Shown piece by piece: positions 25,166-34,560 of a DNA stretch of 64,000 bases. Source of the stretch: Planctomycetota bacterium (lineage in GTDB: Bacteria > Planctomycetota > J058 > JAJDCQ01); the NCBI GenBank assembly GCA_029260755.1, contig JAJDCQ010000168.1:124001-188000 (forward strand), in the 5' to 3' direction. Every line of letters begins with the position of its first letter. Position 1 is the stretch's first letter. The position numbers were made by a program, and so were the translations under genes. Under the pieces are notes generated by a model, which saw only the letters and a program-made list of their open reading frames with translations, was not told where the DNA came from and ran no database searches.

Positions 25166-28100
25166 CTACTTTCCCTCGAGGCCGTGGAAGCGGTAGTAGG
25201 TCTCGAGGTTCAGGACGGCGACCGAGGTCGAGTGGACCCGGCCGTGGGTGTCGCCTGGCTCCCAGCTCCCGCGCTCGCACGTCTTCTGGACGATCGCCTC
25301 GGTGAAGGTCTTCTGGAGCTCGGCGTTCCATCGCTTCCAGAACGACCCGCCCGCCCTCAGGGCGCACATGCTCGCGAAGAAGGTGTAGTCCGAGTTGATC
25401 ACGCCGGTCGCGTTCGCGCGCGGCGTCGTCGACGCGAACTGGGCGATCGCCCCCTCGATCCGCGGATCCTTGCTGACGGTCTCGCCGAGGACGAGACGAC
25501 ACCAGAGCGCCTTGGCCGTGGTCACGACCCCGCCGCCGCTGCGCCGGTCGTCGTAGGTGGTGATCCGGAGCCCCTCGCCGACCTTCACGGCCGGCGAGAG
25601 CAGCTCGTAGGCGTAGCCGGGCCGGAGGGTCCCCTCGTTCTGGTCGAGGGTGACCCGGTCGATGAACGTCCGGGCGCGGACGAACGTCGAGGCTGGCACC
25701 CGGAGGCCCGCATCGTAGGCGGTGACGAGGGCGAGGACGCTCCACGAGGTCTGGTGGACGCGGCTCTCCTCCTTGTGCCAGCCCCAGCCGCCGTTGTCGA
25801 ACTGCGTCTTGACGATCCAGTCGATCGCGCGCTGGCCGGCGCGCCGCATCCGGCAGTCGCGGGTGAGGAGGTAGGCCTCGCACAGGGCCGCGGCCGCCGT
25901 CGCGTGGCTGCTCCCGTCGTTGGTGTGGTCGCCCTGGATGTAGCCGTCACTTCGCTGGCTCTTCAGGAGGAAGTCGAGCCCCTTGCCGACCGTCCCCGCG
26001 AACTCGCCGTCGAGGTGGGTGTGGCCGGTCCCGAGGAACGCGAGGAGCGCTGCGCCCGTCACCTGGACGTCCCACCGCCGCTCCCGCGGTCCGGGCGGCT
26101 TCTGCCACGGCTCGCGCTCGGGGCACGACATCGTCCAGCGGTCGGCGTCCCAGCGGCCGTCCTCGGCCTGGTGCTTGGACAGCCAGGTGAGCCCCGCGCT
26201 GACGGCCTTCTCGCCGATCGGCGTGCCGCCGAACCGTCGGAGCGCCTCGACCTTCGACGAGCCGAACCGGTGGCTGTAGGCGCTCGGCGCGATCGTGCCG
26301 CCGTGGACCGACTCCTCCTGGACGCAGGGGTCCTTCACCTCTCCGATCTCGACCGACTGACCGTGCGCGCCGAACCAGTTGTTCCAGTCGACCGGCTCGA
26401 GGCCCAGGTCTTCACCTGAGATCTTTCCGAGCGCCTCGGCGACGACGACCCGCTCCCGCGGGTGGACCTGCCCGAGCAGCCGGATGAGCGGCTTGATCGC
26501 GCGTCGGTCGGGGTGGTCGCCGAGACCCTCGGCCGCGGCGAGCTGAACCTCCTCGCTGCCGTCCTCGATCGCGGTGAGCATCGGCTCGACGACCTTGCCG
26601 CCCGGGATGTCTCGGAGCGCCCAGAGAATCGCCACCCGCCGGCTGGCCGGCGACTTCGTCTCGCTCTTGTCGATCAGGAACGCGATCGACTGCGGATCAC
26701 GCGTCTTCGCGAGCACCTCGGCGATGCTCCGCTGAACGATGACCGCCTTGTCGCGGAGCAGCTCGTGGAGGTACTCGGTCGCCTCGAGGCCGCCGGCCTC
26801 GGGGAACTCGAGGACGGCCTTCGCCCGGAGATACGGATCGCGCTCGTTCTTGAAGGCGGCACGCAATCGACGCATCGCGGTCTTGAAGCGCTTGTCGTCG
26901 TCGGGGTCGGCCGCGTCCGGCGAGAAGAAGAAGCGCTCCATGAAGAAGCGGAAGCGCTTCGATCCCTTCAGCTTCTCGAGGCGCATCTCGCCCCGGATCT
27001 CCTCGATGTCGCGGAAGCCGAACATGAGCGCGATGAAGATCGCGTCGATCGCCTGCTTCGTCTTCTTCTGAGAGGCGAAGAGGACGCCGAGGTCGTAGTA
27101 GGCCGCCGAGTGCTCGGGCGCGAGCTGGATCGCCTTGCCGAGGTCGGCCTCGGCGTCGGTGAGCGATCCGATCGCGAGGCGGGCTCGCCCGCGGAGCTGG
27201 TAGAGCTCGCCGTTCTGGTTGTTCTTGAGGATCGCCTCGGAGAGGAGGTCGACGGCCCGGTGCGGGTTCCCCTTGGCCATGAGCGCGATCGCGCGCTCCT
27301 TCTTGGTCGGCCCGGCCGGCTTCGGCGGCGTCGGGTCGGGCGGGGGCTTCTCGGTCTCGCCGGCGGGCGGCTTCTCGGTCCCGGCCGCGGGCGGCTTCTC
27401 GGTTCCGGCGCCGGCCGGTGGCTTCTCGGTTCCGGCGGCCGGCGTTCCGCCGGCGTCGCCGCTCCCGCCGCCGGTCGGCGTCGCCGCCGAGCCGCCGTCG
27501 ACGTCGCCGCCGAGGTCGATGTTCACGCCGCCGGCGCCGCTGCTCGGCTCGTCGGTCCCGCCGCCGGTCGGAGTGACCGGGTCGATCGGACGGGTCCCGG
27601 GGCCGGGCCTCGGGTCTCCACCGCCGGTCGCCATCGCGATCTCGGTCGGCGCGCGTCCGCGGCCGAGCTCGTCGAGGACGGACGCCTCGAGCCCGGCGAG
27701 GGCGCCGAGGACGGCCACTCGGGTCGGCGGATCGGGGTGATCGATGAGCTCGGCGAGCCACTCCTGCCGCGCGGCCGTCGGCTCGGCCGCGGCCGCCTGG
27801 ACGGCGTAGACCCGGACGGCCGTCGAGTCGCTCTCGAGGGCATCGGCGAGGCGCTTCTCCGGGAGGCGCTCGCCCTTGATCCGGGCGCGGGCGTGATCGA
27901 CGACGAGCTGGACGAGCGCGCCGTCGTCCGACGCGGCGAGGACGAGCAGCCCGCCGTCGGCATCGGGATCGCGGAGCAGCCCCAGGAGACGCGCCGCGTT
28001 CATCCGGACCGCCGGCGGACCGTCGGCGAGGAGCGTGCGGAGGACATCGCGCTCGGCCGAGCCGCGGACGGCCACGACATCGGCGAGCAGGTGCAGCTCG

Positions 28101-28963
28101 TGGGGGAGCGGCCGGTCGGGCCCGTGGGCGAGGACGGTGATCAGCGACTCGCGCGCCTGTTGCGCGGCGGCGGTCTCCGCGCTGCTCGCGCTGAGGCTGG
28201 TGACCAGCCAGAGGGTGATGATCACGGCGGGGGCGAGGAAGCCGCCGGCCGCGAGGGCCCAGAACTTCCCCTTCGAGATCGAGAAGTAGTTGTCCTCGAG
28301 GCCGGTCCGCTCGGCGGCGGCGTCGGCGGCATCGGTCGCCGCAGCCGACGGAGCGGGCGACGGGGGCGACGCGGGAGGCGCGGTCGGGGCCGGCGCCGGG
28401 GCCGCTTTCTGCTTCGCGACGCGGGCCGAGGGTCGCCGAGCTCGCTGCGATCCGACTCGCGGGGCAGGCGCGGGCGAGGCGGGTGTCGAGGCGATTCCGG
28501 GCGCCGGCATCTCCGGCGCGGTCGGGGCGAACGCCCGGGGATCGGTGACGCTTCCGCCGGCCGGGATCGCCCCCGAGCTGCCGGAGCCGGAGCCGGAGCC
28601 GGATCCCGTGCCGGGCCCGTGACGCAGGGGCGGCGGAGGGGGAGGGAGCGCCGGCTGCGGGGCGCCCGCCTGGGTCTGGAAGCCGGCCATCTCCTGCGAC
28701 GGGCTCGGGCCGAGCCCGAGGCGGGCCTGGAGCTCCTGCCCCCACAGCTCCTCCGCCTTCTGGGCGAGCTGCTGGATCGTCGGCTCGGGCAACAGGGCAT
28801 CGGCCCGGATCACGTCGATGATCGTGACCGAGTGGCCGGCCTGCAGCGCCACGTGGAGCTTCTGGAGGCAGATCTGCACCTGCCCCGGAGCCAGGATCCC
28901 CTTCTCGGCCGCGAGGCGACCGATGAACTGGGTCTTGGCGTCGACCGCGGCGTGCTGGGTCAT
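25166..28963 (-). CDS. Large membrane protein with HEAT, TPR and terpenoid-cyclase-like helical barrel
   Basis: 1265 residues. The N-terminus (AAEKGILAPGQVQICLQKL) resembles the small N-terminal domain seen in the kinase at 4071-7940. A Gly-Ser linker precedes one membrane helix at about 233-253 (FWALAAGGFLAPAVIITLWLV). Outside follow HEAT-like repeats (280-440), a Thr/Glu/Lys/Pro repeat (TEKPPAG, about 511-538), TPR units (560-650), more HEAT repeats (690-860) and a barrel of the squalene/prenyltransferase type from about 916 (LTWLSKHQAEDGRWD, LDFLLKSQRSDGYI, IDWIVKTQFDNGGWGW). The DxDD motif of a true cyclase is not seen, so this is a fold resemblance, not an enzyme call. It is the first gene of the kinase/WD40/kinase operon and may be the signal receiver or substrate. 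Confidence 0.75.
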   Translation of the reverse strand: MTQHAAVDAKTQFIGRLAAEKGILAPGQVQICLQKLHVALQAGHSVTIIDVIRADALLPEPTIQQLAQKAEELWGQELQARLGLGPSPSQEMAGFQTQAGAPQPALPPPPPPLRHGPGTGSGSGSGSGSSGAIPAGGSVTDPRAFAPTAPEMPAPGIASTPASPAPAPRVGSQRARRPSARVAKQKAAPAPAPTAPPASPPSPAPSAAATDAADAAAERTGLEDNYFSISKGKFWALAAGGFLAPAVIITLWLVTSLSASSAETAAAQQARESLITVLAHGPDRPLPHELHLLADVVAVRGSAERDVLRTLLADGPPAVRMNAARLLGLLRDPDADGGLLVLAASDDGALVQLVVDHARARIKGERLPEKRLADALESDSTAVRVYAVQAAAAEPTAARQEWLAELIDHPDPPTRVAVLGALAGLEASVLDELGRGRAPTEIAMATGGGDPRPGPGTRPIDPVTPTGGGTDEPSSGAGGVNIDLGGDVDGGSAATPTGGGSGDAGGTPAAGTEKPPAGAGTEKPPAAGTEKPPAGETEKPPPDPTPPKPAGPTKKERAIALMAKGNPHRAVDLLSEAILKNNQNGELYQLRGRARLAIGSLTDAEADLGKAIQLAPEHSAAYYDLGVLFASQKKTKQAIDAIFIALMFGFRDIEEIRGEMRLEKLKGSKRFRFFMERFFFSPDAADPDDDKRFKTAMRRLRAAFKNERDPYLRAKAVLEFPEAGGLEATEYLHELLRDKAVIVQRSIAEVLAKTRDPQSIAFLIDKSETKSPASRRVAILWALRDIPGGKVVEPMLTAIEDGSEEVQLAAAEGLGDHPDRRAIKPLIRLLGQVHPRERVVVAEALGKISGEDLGLEPVDWNNWFGAHGQSVEIGEVKDPCVQEESVHGGTIAPSAYSHRFGSSKVEALRRFGGTPIGEKAVSAGLTWLSKHQAEDGRWDADRWTMSCPEREPWQKPPGPRERRWDVQVTGAALLAFLGTGHTHLDGEFAGTVGKGLDFLLKSQRSDGYIQGDHTNDGSSHATAAAALCEAYLLTRDCRMRRAGQRAIDWIVKTQFDNGGWGWHKEESRVHQTSWSVLALVTAYDAGLRVPASTFVRARTFIDRVTLDQNEGTLRPGYAYELLSPAVKVGEGLRITTYDDRRSGGGVVTTAKALWCRLVLGETVSKDPRIEGAIAQFASTTPRANATGVINSDYTFFASMCALRAGGSFWKRWNAELQKTFTEAIVQKTCERGSWEPGDTHGRVHSTSVAVLNLETYYRFHGLEGK

Positions 28964-29108
28964 GGAGCCCCTCGTCGTTTTGCCGTCGCAATGATGGGAA
29001 TGCTGCTAGATGGGATGTAGCGCGCTCCTCGGCGCGGCGCAAATCACCCCGGGCGCCGCCCTGACCGAGCCCGAGGCGCCCTGGATGGCCCATCCCCCGT
29101 CGCTGTCG

Positions 29109-29114
29109 TAGAAT
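29109..29114 (+). promoter_or_regulatory. Possible -10 element for the aminopeptidase gene
   Basis: TAGAAT lies 33 bases before the ATG at 29148. The matching -35 position (29086-29091, TGGCCC) is weak. The 184-base gap to the divergent gene holds nothing else that I can support. Confidence 0.3.
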
Positions 29115-29147
29115 CCTCCCCCTCGAACCGATCGCGAGGCGCTCGTC

Positions 29148-31787
29148 ATGACCGACCATCACGCCGTCGCCGGCTGCCGTCACGCGGCCCGCGGCGCCGA
29201 CTTCACCCTCCCCGGCGCGCACCCCCACTACCCGCCCGATCTCGAGATCGAGCCGGTCCACGCCGAGATCGACCTGGCCGTCGACGTCGACCGGCGCGCG
29301 GTCGAGGGGACGGTCACCCAAACGGTGATCGGGCGTCGCGACGGTCCGAGGACGCTCGTGCTCCACGCCGTCGCGTTCTCGGACCTCGAGGTCACCTCGC
29401 CCGACGGGTCCGCGTTCTCGGCGTCCTACGACGGGCGCGAGGTGCGGGTCGTCTGGGCGAAGCCGTTCGCGCGCGAGGAGCGAAGGCGGATCGCCGTCCG
29501 CTACCGGGTGACCGACCCCGCCACCGGCCTCTTCTTCGGCGGTCCGACCGAGGACCGCCCCGACGCGCCCCGCTGGGCCGGCACCGATCACGAGACCGAG
29601 CGGGCGCGCCACTGGCTGCCGTGCGTCGACCTGCCGAGCGTCCGGGTCGCGCTCGACGTGAAGCTCCGCGCGGATGCCGGCTTCACGATCCTGGCGAACG
29701 GCGCGCTCGTCGGAGAGACCGAGCACGGCGACGGGACCAAGACGGCCCACTGGCGCCTCGAGCAGCCCTGCCCGAGCTACCTCACCTGCTTCGTCCTCGG
29801 CGACCTCACCCGCGCCGACGACGGCGCCGTCGACGGCGTCGAGATCGCCTACTTCGGCACGGCCGATCGGACCGCGGAGGACCTCCACCGCACCTTCGGC
29901 CGGACCGGGAAGATGCTCGCGTGGATCACCGAGAAGCTCGGCGCGTCCTATCCCTTCGGCTCGAAGTACTACCAGTTCGCGCTGCCCGGGATCGGCGGCG
30001 CGATGGAGAACATCTCGCTCGTCAGCTGGGACGACATCTTCGTCGCGAACGAGGCGCTCGCCCGCGAGTGGGGCTGGCAGATCGACCAGGTCAACATCCA
30101 CGAGATGGCGCACACCTGGTTCGGCGACCACGTCGTCTGCCGTGACTTCACCCACGCGTGGCTGAAGGAGAGCTGGGCGACCTACATCGAGACCTGCTGG
30201 CTCGAGCACGACCGCGGCGACGACGAGATGCGCTACGACCTCTGGATCAACGCGGCGGCCTACTTCGAGGAGGCGGACGGGAAGTACAAGCGCCCGGTCG
30301 TGGCGCGGAGCTTCAACTCGAGCTGGCAGATGTTCGACCGCCATCTCTACCCCGGCGGGGCGATGCGGCTGCACACGCTGCGCGGCGAGCTCGGGGACGA
30401 GGTCTTCTGGGACGGTGTCCGCGAGTACCTGCGGCGGTTCGGCGGGAAGACGGCCGAGACCGACGACTTCCGCCGCGTCCTCGAGGAGCGGAGCGGACGC
30501 TCGCTCGGGCGCTTCTTCGACCAGTGGTTCCACGCGAAGGGTTACCCGGCCCTCGAGGCGAGCTTCCGCTGGGACGCCGAGGGCGACGCGGGCGTCTTCG
30601 AGATCGAGCAGAGCCAGGTGGGCGACGACCCCGACGGCCCGCCCGTGTTCGAGCTGCGGCTCGATCTCGGATGGGTGGTCGACGGGGAGCTCCGGACGCG
30701 CGCGGTGCAGCTCACCGAGCGCAAGCACGTCTTCGTGATCCCGATGGAGCGCGACCCCGACCAGGTCCGGATCGACCCCGGCGCGAAGGTGCTCCTCAAG
30801 CTCGCGTTCAAGGCGGGCGAGGAGCGGCTGCGCCGGCAGCTCCGCGATGCGACCGACGTGACCGGCCGGATCCAGGCCGCGTGGGAGCTCATCGGCACGC
30901 CCACGGGCGAGAACCTCGAGGCGGTCCGCGACGCCTACCGCGCCGAGACGTTCTGGGGCGCGCGGGTCCAGCTCGCCGCGGCGCTCGGCAAGGCGGGCAC
31001 CCAGGTGGCCGTCGACGCGCTCGCCGCCCTCGTCGGCGAGGAGGAGCACCCGCTCGTGATCGAGCCGCTCCTGCGGGCGGCCGGGCGCTATCGGGACGAC
31101 GGCATCCGGACCGCGGTCGAGGCGCGCCTCGACGCGGGCCTCGATCTGCCGCGCGCGCGCGCGGCCGCCTTCGAGGCGCTCGGAGCGCAGCGGGCGGATG
31201 CGCCGTTCGACCGGATCGCGACGGCGGCGCGGACGCGGGGCTGGAACGGCTTCGCGCAGGCGGGCGCGTTCCGCGCCCTCGCGGGGACGCGGCGAGTCGA
31301 GGCGGTCGAAGTCCTCCTCGAGCACGTGGCGCCGGGGACGTGCGGAAACGAGGCGCGCCGCGTGGCGGTCCGGGAGCTCGGCGCGCTCGGCCGCGTCTCG
31401 GAGCGGGCCGTGCGCGAGCGGATCGAGGAGCGGCTCGTCGATCTCCTTCGTGACCGCTCCGGCTGGGTCCGGGAGGCGGCGGTCGCCGCGCTCGGGACGA
31501 TGGAGGCGCGCTCCGCGATCCCGGCGCTCGAGGCGAGCCGCGGGCGGCTCGCCACCCAGGACCGGGTGGGGGTCGACCGCGTCCTGAAGGGGCTTCGCGC
31601 GAGCGAGCGTCCGGCCGCGGCGGCGCTCGACAAGGAGCTCTCCGGTCTGCGGGAGACGGTCCGCAAGCTCGAGGCGCGGGTCGATCTCCTCGCGGCCCGC
31701 CTCGACGCCCGCGGCGATGGAGCCGAAGGTGAGAACGAGAGCGGCTCCGGGAAGGGAGCCGCGCGCGACGCGGCCGAGACCTCGTGA
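29148..31787 (+). CDS. M1-family aminopeptidase with HEAT-repeat C-terminus
   Basis: 879 residues. The zinc site HEMAH is at 318-322 with the third ligand Glu 19 residues on (LKESWATYIE, residue 341), and the exopeptidase motif GAMEN is at 284-288. So a working zinc aminopeptidase that trims N-terminal residues is expected. Residues 30-200 form the usual beta saddle. From about 560 to 830 come HEAT-like repeats (AVDALAALVGEEEHPLVIEPLL, VEAVEVLLEHVAPG), ending in a short coiled coil and a Gly/Asp/Glu tail. There is no signal peptide, so it is cytoplasmic. The stop overlaps the GTG of the serine-protease gene, placing two proteases in one unit. Confidence 0.92.
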   Translation: MTDHHAVAGCRHAARGADFTLPGAHPHYPPDLEIEPVHAEIDLAVDVDRRAVEGTVTQTVIGRRDGPRTLVLHAVAFSDLEVTSPDGSAFSASYDGREVRVVWAKPFAREERRRIAVRYRVTDPATGLFFGGPTEDRPDAPRWAGTDHETERARHWLPCVDLPSVRVALDVKLRADAGFTILANGALVGETEHGDGTKTAHWRLEQPCPSYLTCFVLGDLTRADDGAVDGVEIAYFGTADRTAEDLHRTFGRTGKMLAWITEKLGASYPFGSKYYQFALPGIGGAMENISLVSWDDIFVANEALAREWGWQIDQVNIHEMAHTWFGDHVVCRDFTHAWLKESWATYIETCWLEHDRGDDEMRYDLWINAAAYFEEADGKYKRPVVARSFNSSWQMFDRHLYPGGAMRLHTLRGELGDEVFWDGVREYLRRFGGKTAETDDFRRVLEERSGRSLGRFFDQWFHAKGYPALEASFRWDAEGDAGVFEIEQSQVGDDPDGPPVFELRLDLGWVVDGELRTRAVQLTERKHVFVIPMERDPDQVRIDPGAKVLLKLAFKAGEERLRRQLRDATDVTGRIQAAWELIGTPTGENLEAVRDAYRAETFWGARVQLAAALGKAGTQVAVDALAALVGEEEHPLVIEPLLRAAGRYRDDGIRTAVEARLDAGLDLPRARAAAFEALGAQRADAPFDRIATAARTRGWNGFAQAGAFRALAGTRRVEAVEVLLEHVAPGTCGNEARRVAVRELGALGRVSERAVRERIEERLVDLLRDRSGWVREAAVAALGTMEARSAIPALEASRGRLATQDRVGVDRVLKGLRASERPAAAALDKELSGLRETVRKLEARVDLLAARLDARGDGAEGENESGSGKGAARDAAETS

Positions 31788-33538
31788 TCGGGGAGGGCGA
31801 GTTCTCGGTGACGCCGGAGCCCGACGACGGGTTCGCGCCGTTCGAGCCGGTCGATCCGGAGCCCGAGCGTGAGTCGGCGTCCTCGACCAGGCGCCGGTCC
31901 GACCCGCTCGACGCCGACGAGGACGCCGAGCGGCGGCGCCGGCGCGCTCGACGGCGTCGCACCGAGCCGGCGGCCCCGCCGCCGTCCGCCGCCTCGTCGG
32001 TTCTGCTCCCCACCGTCGTCGCGACGATCGTGGCGAGCGTCGTCGCCGCGCTCGTCGCGGTCTTCGTCGCCGCGTTCGTCGTCCACTCGCTCGACGAGAT
32101 CGACGGCTTCGACGACGCCGCCTACGGCATCGACGAGGGCGCATCGCCTCCGCCGTCGCGCGGGGAGCTCGGCTGGACGATCCGCGGCGTCGTGACCGTC
32201 GACGACGGCACCGAGGTGATCCGCTACACGATCCCCGACGACGCCGTCCTCGTGCGGATCCGGCTCGAGGCCGAGACCGACGTCGACGCGTGGGCGCGGT
32301 TCGGCGCGGTGGACGACGACGGCGAGTGGTGCTTCCAGGGCACCGGCGACACCGGGATCGAGGAGGGTGAGCTCTCGCGGAACGACCACGGCGACTTCGC
32401 CGCCGGACCGTTCGTCGTCTGGGTGAGCTCGCTCGGCGCGGCCGAGGATGTCCCCTACACCCTGACGGTCGACGTCGTCCGGGCGCGCGTCTCGGGCGCG
32501 CTCTCGCCGGGCGAGTCCGTGCATCGCGGCGCGACGAGCCCCGAGACGGGCTACCGGCACGTCGTCAGCATCGTCGGCGCCGGCGAGGGGGACGCGCTGC
32601 GAGTCGACCTCATCGACGCCGAGCGCGACCTCGACTTCTTCGTCGGGCTCGACGCGACCGTCTCGGCGGAGTCGGCGATCGCGAAGGCGGAGACGCCGAT
32701 GGCGCACGAGAGCCTCGTGATCGACGCCGAGACCCATCCCGAGCTCTTCGCCGAGGGCGCGGCGGTTCACGTCGTCGTCGTCGATCCGAGCCAGCTCCCG
32801 CACCCGGCCCGCTTCGGCCTCGTCGTGACGTCCGGACGGCAGCCGCCCCCGTCGATCACCGCGCTCCCCGAGCTGACGTCGCCGTCGGACCCGCTGCAGC
32901 GCGCGATCCTCACCGTCGTCGACGTCGGCCTCGCCGAGAGCTCGGGCTCGGGCACGGTCCTGAATGGACGAGGCGTCATCCTGACGGCCTGGCACGTCGT
33001 CGAGACGGCCGGCGAGACGGGCGACGGCGAGCTCGACCCGATCGTGATCGGCGTCTCGACCGATCCGCGCGAGATCGCGCACGAGGCGTTCCGGGCGCGG
33101 GTGCTCCGGAGCGCGCCGGAGCTCGACCTGGCGCTCCTCGAGGTGACGAGCGGGCTCCACGGGCGTCCGCTGCCCGCGTCGTATCGGCTGCCGGCCTGCC
33201 CGATCCGCCGGGGCTGGGAGCCGCGGATCGGCGAGCCCCTCGTCACGATCGGGTTCCCCGAGACGGGCGGCCCGGGGAGCCGGGTGCCGGTGACCTACGC
33301 CCGCGGGGTCGTCAGCGGGTTCGACCGCGGCCGAGACGGGGGCCACTTCGTCAAGACCGACGCGTTCATCGCGAGCGGGAGCTCGGGCGGCGCCGCCCTC
33401 GACGCGGCGCACCACCTCGTCGGCGTGCCGCTCATCAAGCGGGCCGAGGTCGACGGGAAGCAGCAGATGGGATACCTGCTCCCGATCGAGCAGATCCCCG
33501 AGGCGTGGTGGCCGCTCATCACCGAGAGCGGGGAGTGA
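31784..33538 (+). CDS. Membrane-anchored trypsin-like serine protease
   Basis: 584 residues from the GTG overlapping the aminopeptidase stop. The N-terminal 75 residues are charged and cytoplasmic (RRRRRARRRR before the membrane, positive-inside), followed by one membrane helix at about 78-105. Residues 125-350 are two beta-rich segments resembling pre-peptidase domains (VIRYTIPDDAVLVRIRLE; VVSIVGAGEGDALRVDLID). The protease domain covers about 370-575 with the triad His404 (LTAWHVV), Asp448 (PELDLALLE) and Ser534 (SGSSGGAA). It lacks a PDZ domain, so it is not a classical HtrA. It should act outside the cytoplasmic membrane, probably on misfolded or matrix proteins. Confidence 0.85.
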   Translation: MIGEGEFSVTPEPDDGFAPFEPVDPEPERESASSTRRRSDPLDADEDAERRRRRARRRRTEPAAPPPSAASSVLLPTVVATIVASVVAALVAVFVAAFVVHSLDEIDGFDDAAYGIDEGASPPPSRGELGWTIRGVVTVDDGTEVIRYTIPDDAVLVRIRLEAETDVDAWARFGAVDDDGEWCFQGTGDTGIEEGELSRNDHGDFAAGPFVVWVSSLGAAEDVPYTLTVDVVRARVSGALSPGESVHRGATSPETGYRHVVSIVGAGEGDALRVDLIDAERDLDFFVGLDATVSAESAIAKAETPMAHESLVIDAETHPELFAEGAAVHVVVVDPSQLPHPARFGLVVTSGRQPPPSITALPELTSPSDPLQRAILTVVDVGLAESSGSGTVLNGRGVILTAWHVVETAGETGDGELDPIVIGVSTDPREIAHEAFRARVLRSAPELDLALLEVTSGLHGRPLPASYRLPACPIRRGWEPRIGEPLVTIGFPETGGPGSRVPVTYARGVVSGFDRGRDGGHFVKTDAFIASGSSGGAALDAAHHLVGVPLIKRAEVDGKQQMGYLLPIEQIPEAWWPLITESGE

Positions 33539-34560
33539 GCGAGACGATGCCCAACGCCCCGATACCGAGAGCCACCCTCGGCCGCACCGGCGAGCGCGTC
33601 ACGCGCCTCGGGATCGGCCTGGCCGCGGTCGGGCGGCCCGCCTACATCAACCTCGGGCGCGGCGACGACCTCGGCGTCGAGCGCGACCGCGCGGCGATGG
33701 AGGCGCGCGCCCACGCCGTCCTCGACGCCGCGTGGGATGCGGGGATTCGCTACGTCGACGCCGCGCGCAGCTACGGCGACGCGGAGGCGTTCCTCGGGTC
33801 GTGGCTGCGGACGCGGCCGACGGCCGCGGTCGAGTCGTTCGTCGCGAGCAAGTGGGGCTACGAGTACGTCGGCGGCTGGCGCCTCGATGCCGCCATCCAC
33901 GAGACGAAGGACCACGGCGTCGAGACGTTCCGACGGCAGTGGGAGGAGACGCGCGGGCTGATCGGCGACCACGTCGAGCTCTACCAGATCCACTCGGCCA
34001 CCCTCGAGAGCGGCGTCCTCGAGGATTCCGACGTTCACGAGGAGCTCGCCCAGCTCCGGGTCGACGCGCACAAGCGGATCGGGCTGAGCCTCTCGGGGCC
34101 GCGTCAGGCCGAGACGCTGCGCCGGGCGCTCGCGGTCCGCGTGCGCGGGACGCCGCTCTTCGACACCGTCCAGGCAACCTGGAACGTCCTCGAGCCGTCG
34201 GTCGGCCGGGCGCTCGCCGAGGCGCACGCGACCGGCGTCGGCGTGATCGTGAAGGAGGCGCTCGCGAACGGGAGGCTGGCCCTGCGCGACGACGACCCCG
34301 CCTTCGCCGGGCGGGCCGCTCTCATCGCTGCCGAGGCCGCGCGGCTCGGCACGACGCCGGACGCGTTCGCCCTGGCCGCGGCCCTCTCGCGGCCGTGGGT
34401 CGATGTCGTCCTCCTCGGCGCCGCGACGCCCGCGCAGGTGCGGAGCAACGCGGCGGCGCTGGAGGTCGCCTGGGACGGCGCGGCCGAAGGAGCGCTCGCC
34501 CGGCTCGCCGAGGAGCCCGAGGCCTACTGGGCGCGCCGGAGCCGGCTGTCGTGGAGCTGA
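33535..34560 (+). CDS. Aldo/keto reductase family oxidoreductase
   Basis: 341 residues from the GTG that overlaps the protease stop (GTGA); an ATG four codons later at 33547 is an alternative. The AKR tetrad can be followed: Asp in YVDAARSYG, Tyr in the same stretch, Lys in VASKWGY, His in YQIHSATL. The NADPH-binding end is seen in VDVVLLGAATPAQVRSN. It should reduce an aldehyde or ketone with NADPH in the cytoplasm; substrate unknown. The protein overlaps the next gene by ten bases. Confidence 0.85.
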   Translation: MSETMPNAPIPRATLGRTGERVTRLGIGLAAVGRPAYINLGRGDDLGVERDRAAMEARAHAVLDAAWDAGIRYVDAARSYGDAEAFLGSWLRTRPTAAVESFVASKWGYEYVGGWRLDAAIHETKDHGVETFRRQWEETRGLIGDHVELYQIHSATLESGVLEDSDVHEELAQLRVDAHKRIGLSLSGPRQAETLRRALAVRVRGTPLFDTVQATWNVLEPSVGRALAEAHATGVGVIVKEALANGRLALRDDDPAFAGRAALIAAEAARLGTTPDAFALAAALSRPWVDVVLLGAATPAQVRSNAAALEVAWDGAAEGALARLAEEPEAYWARRSRLSWS

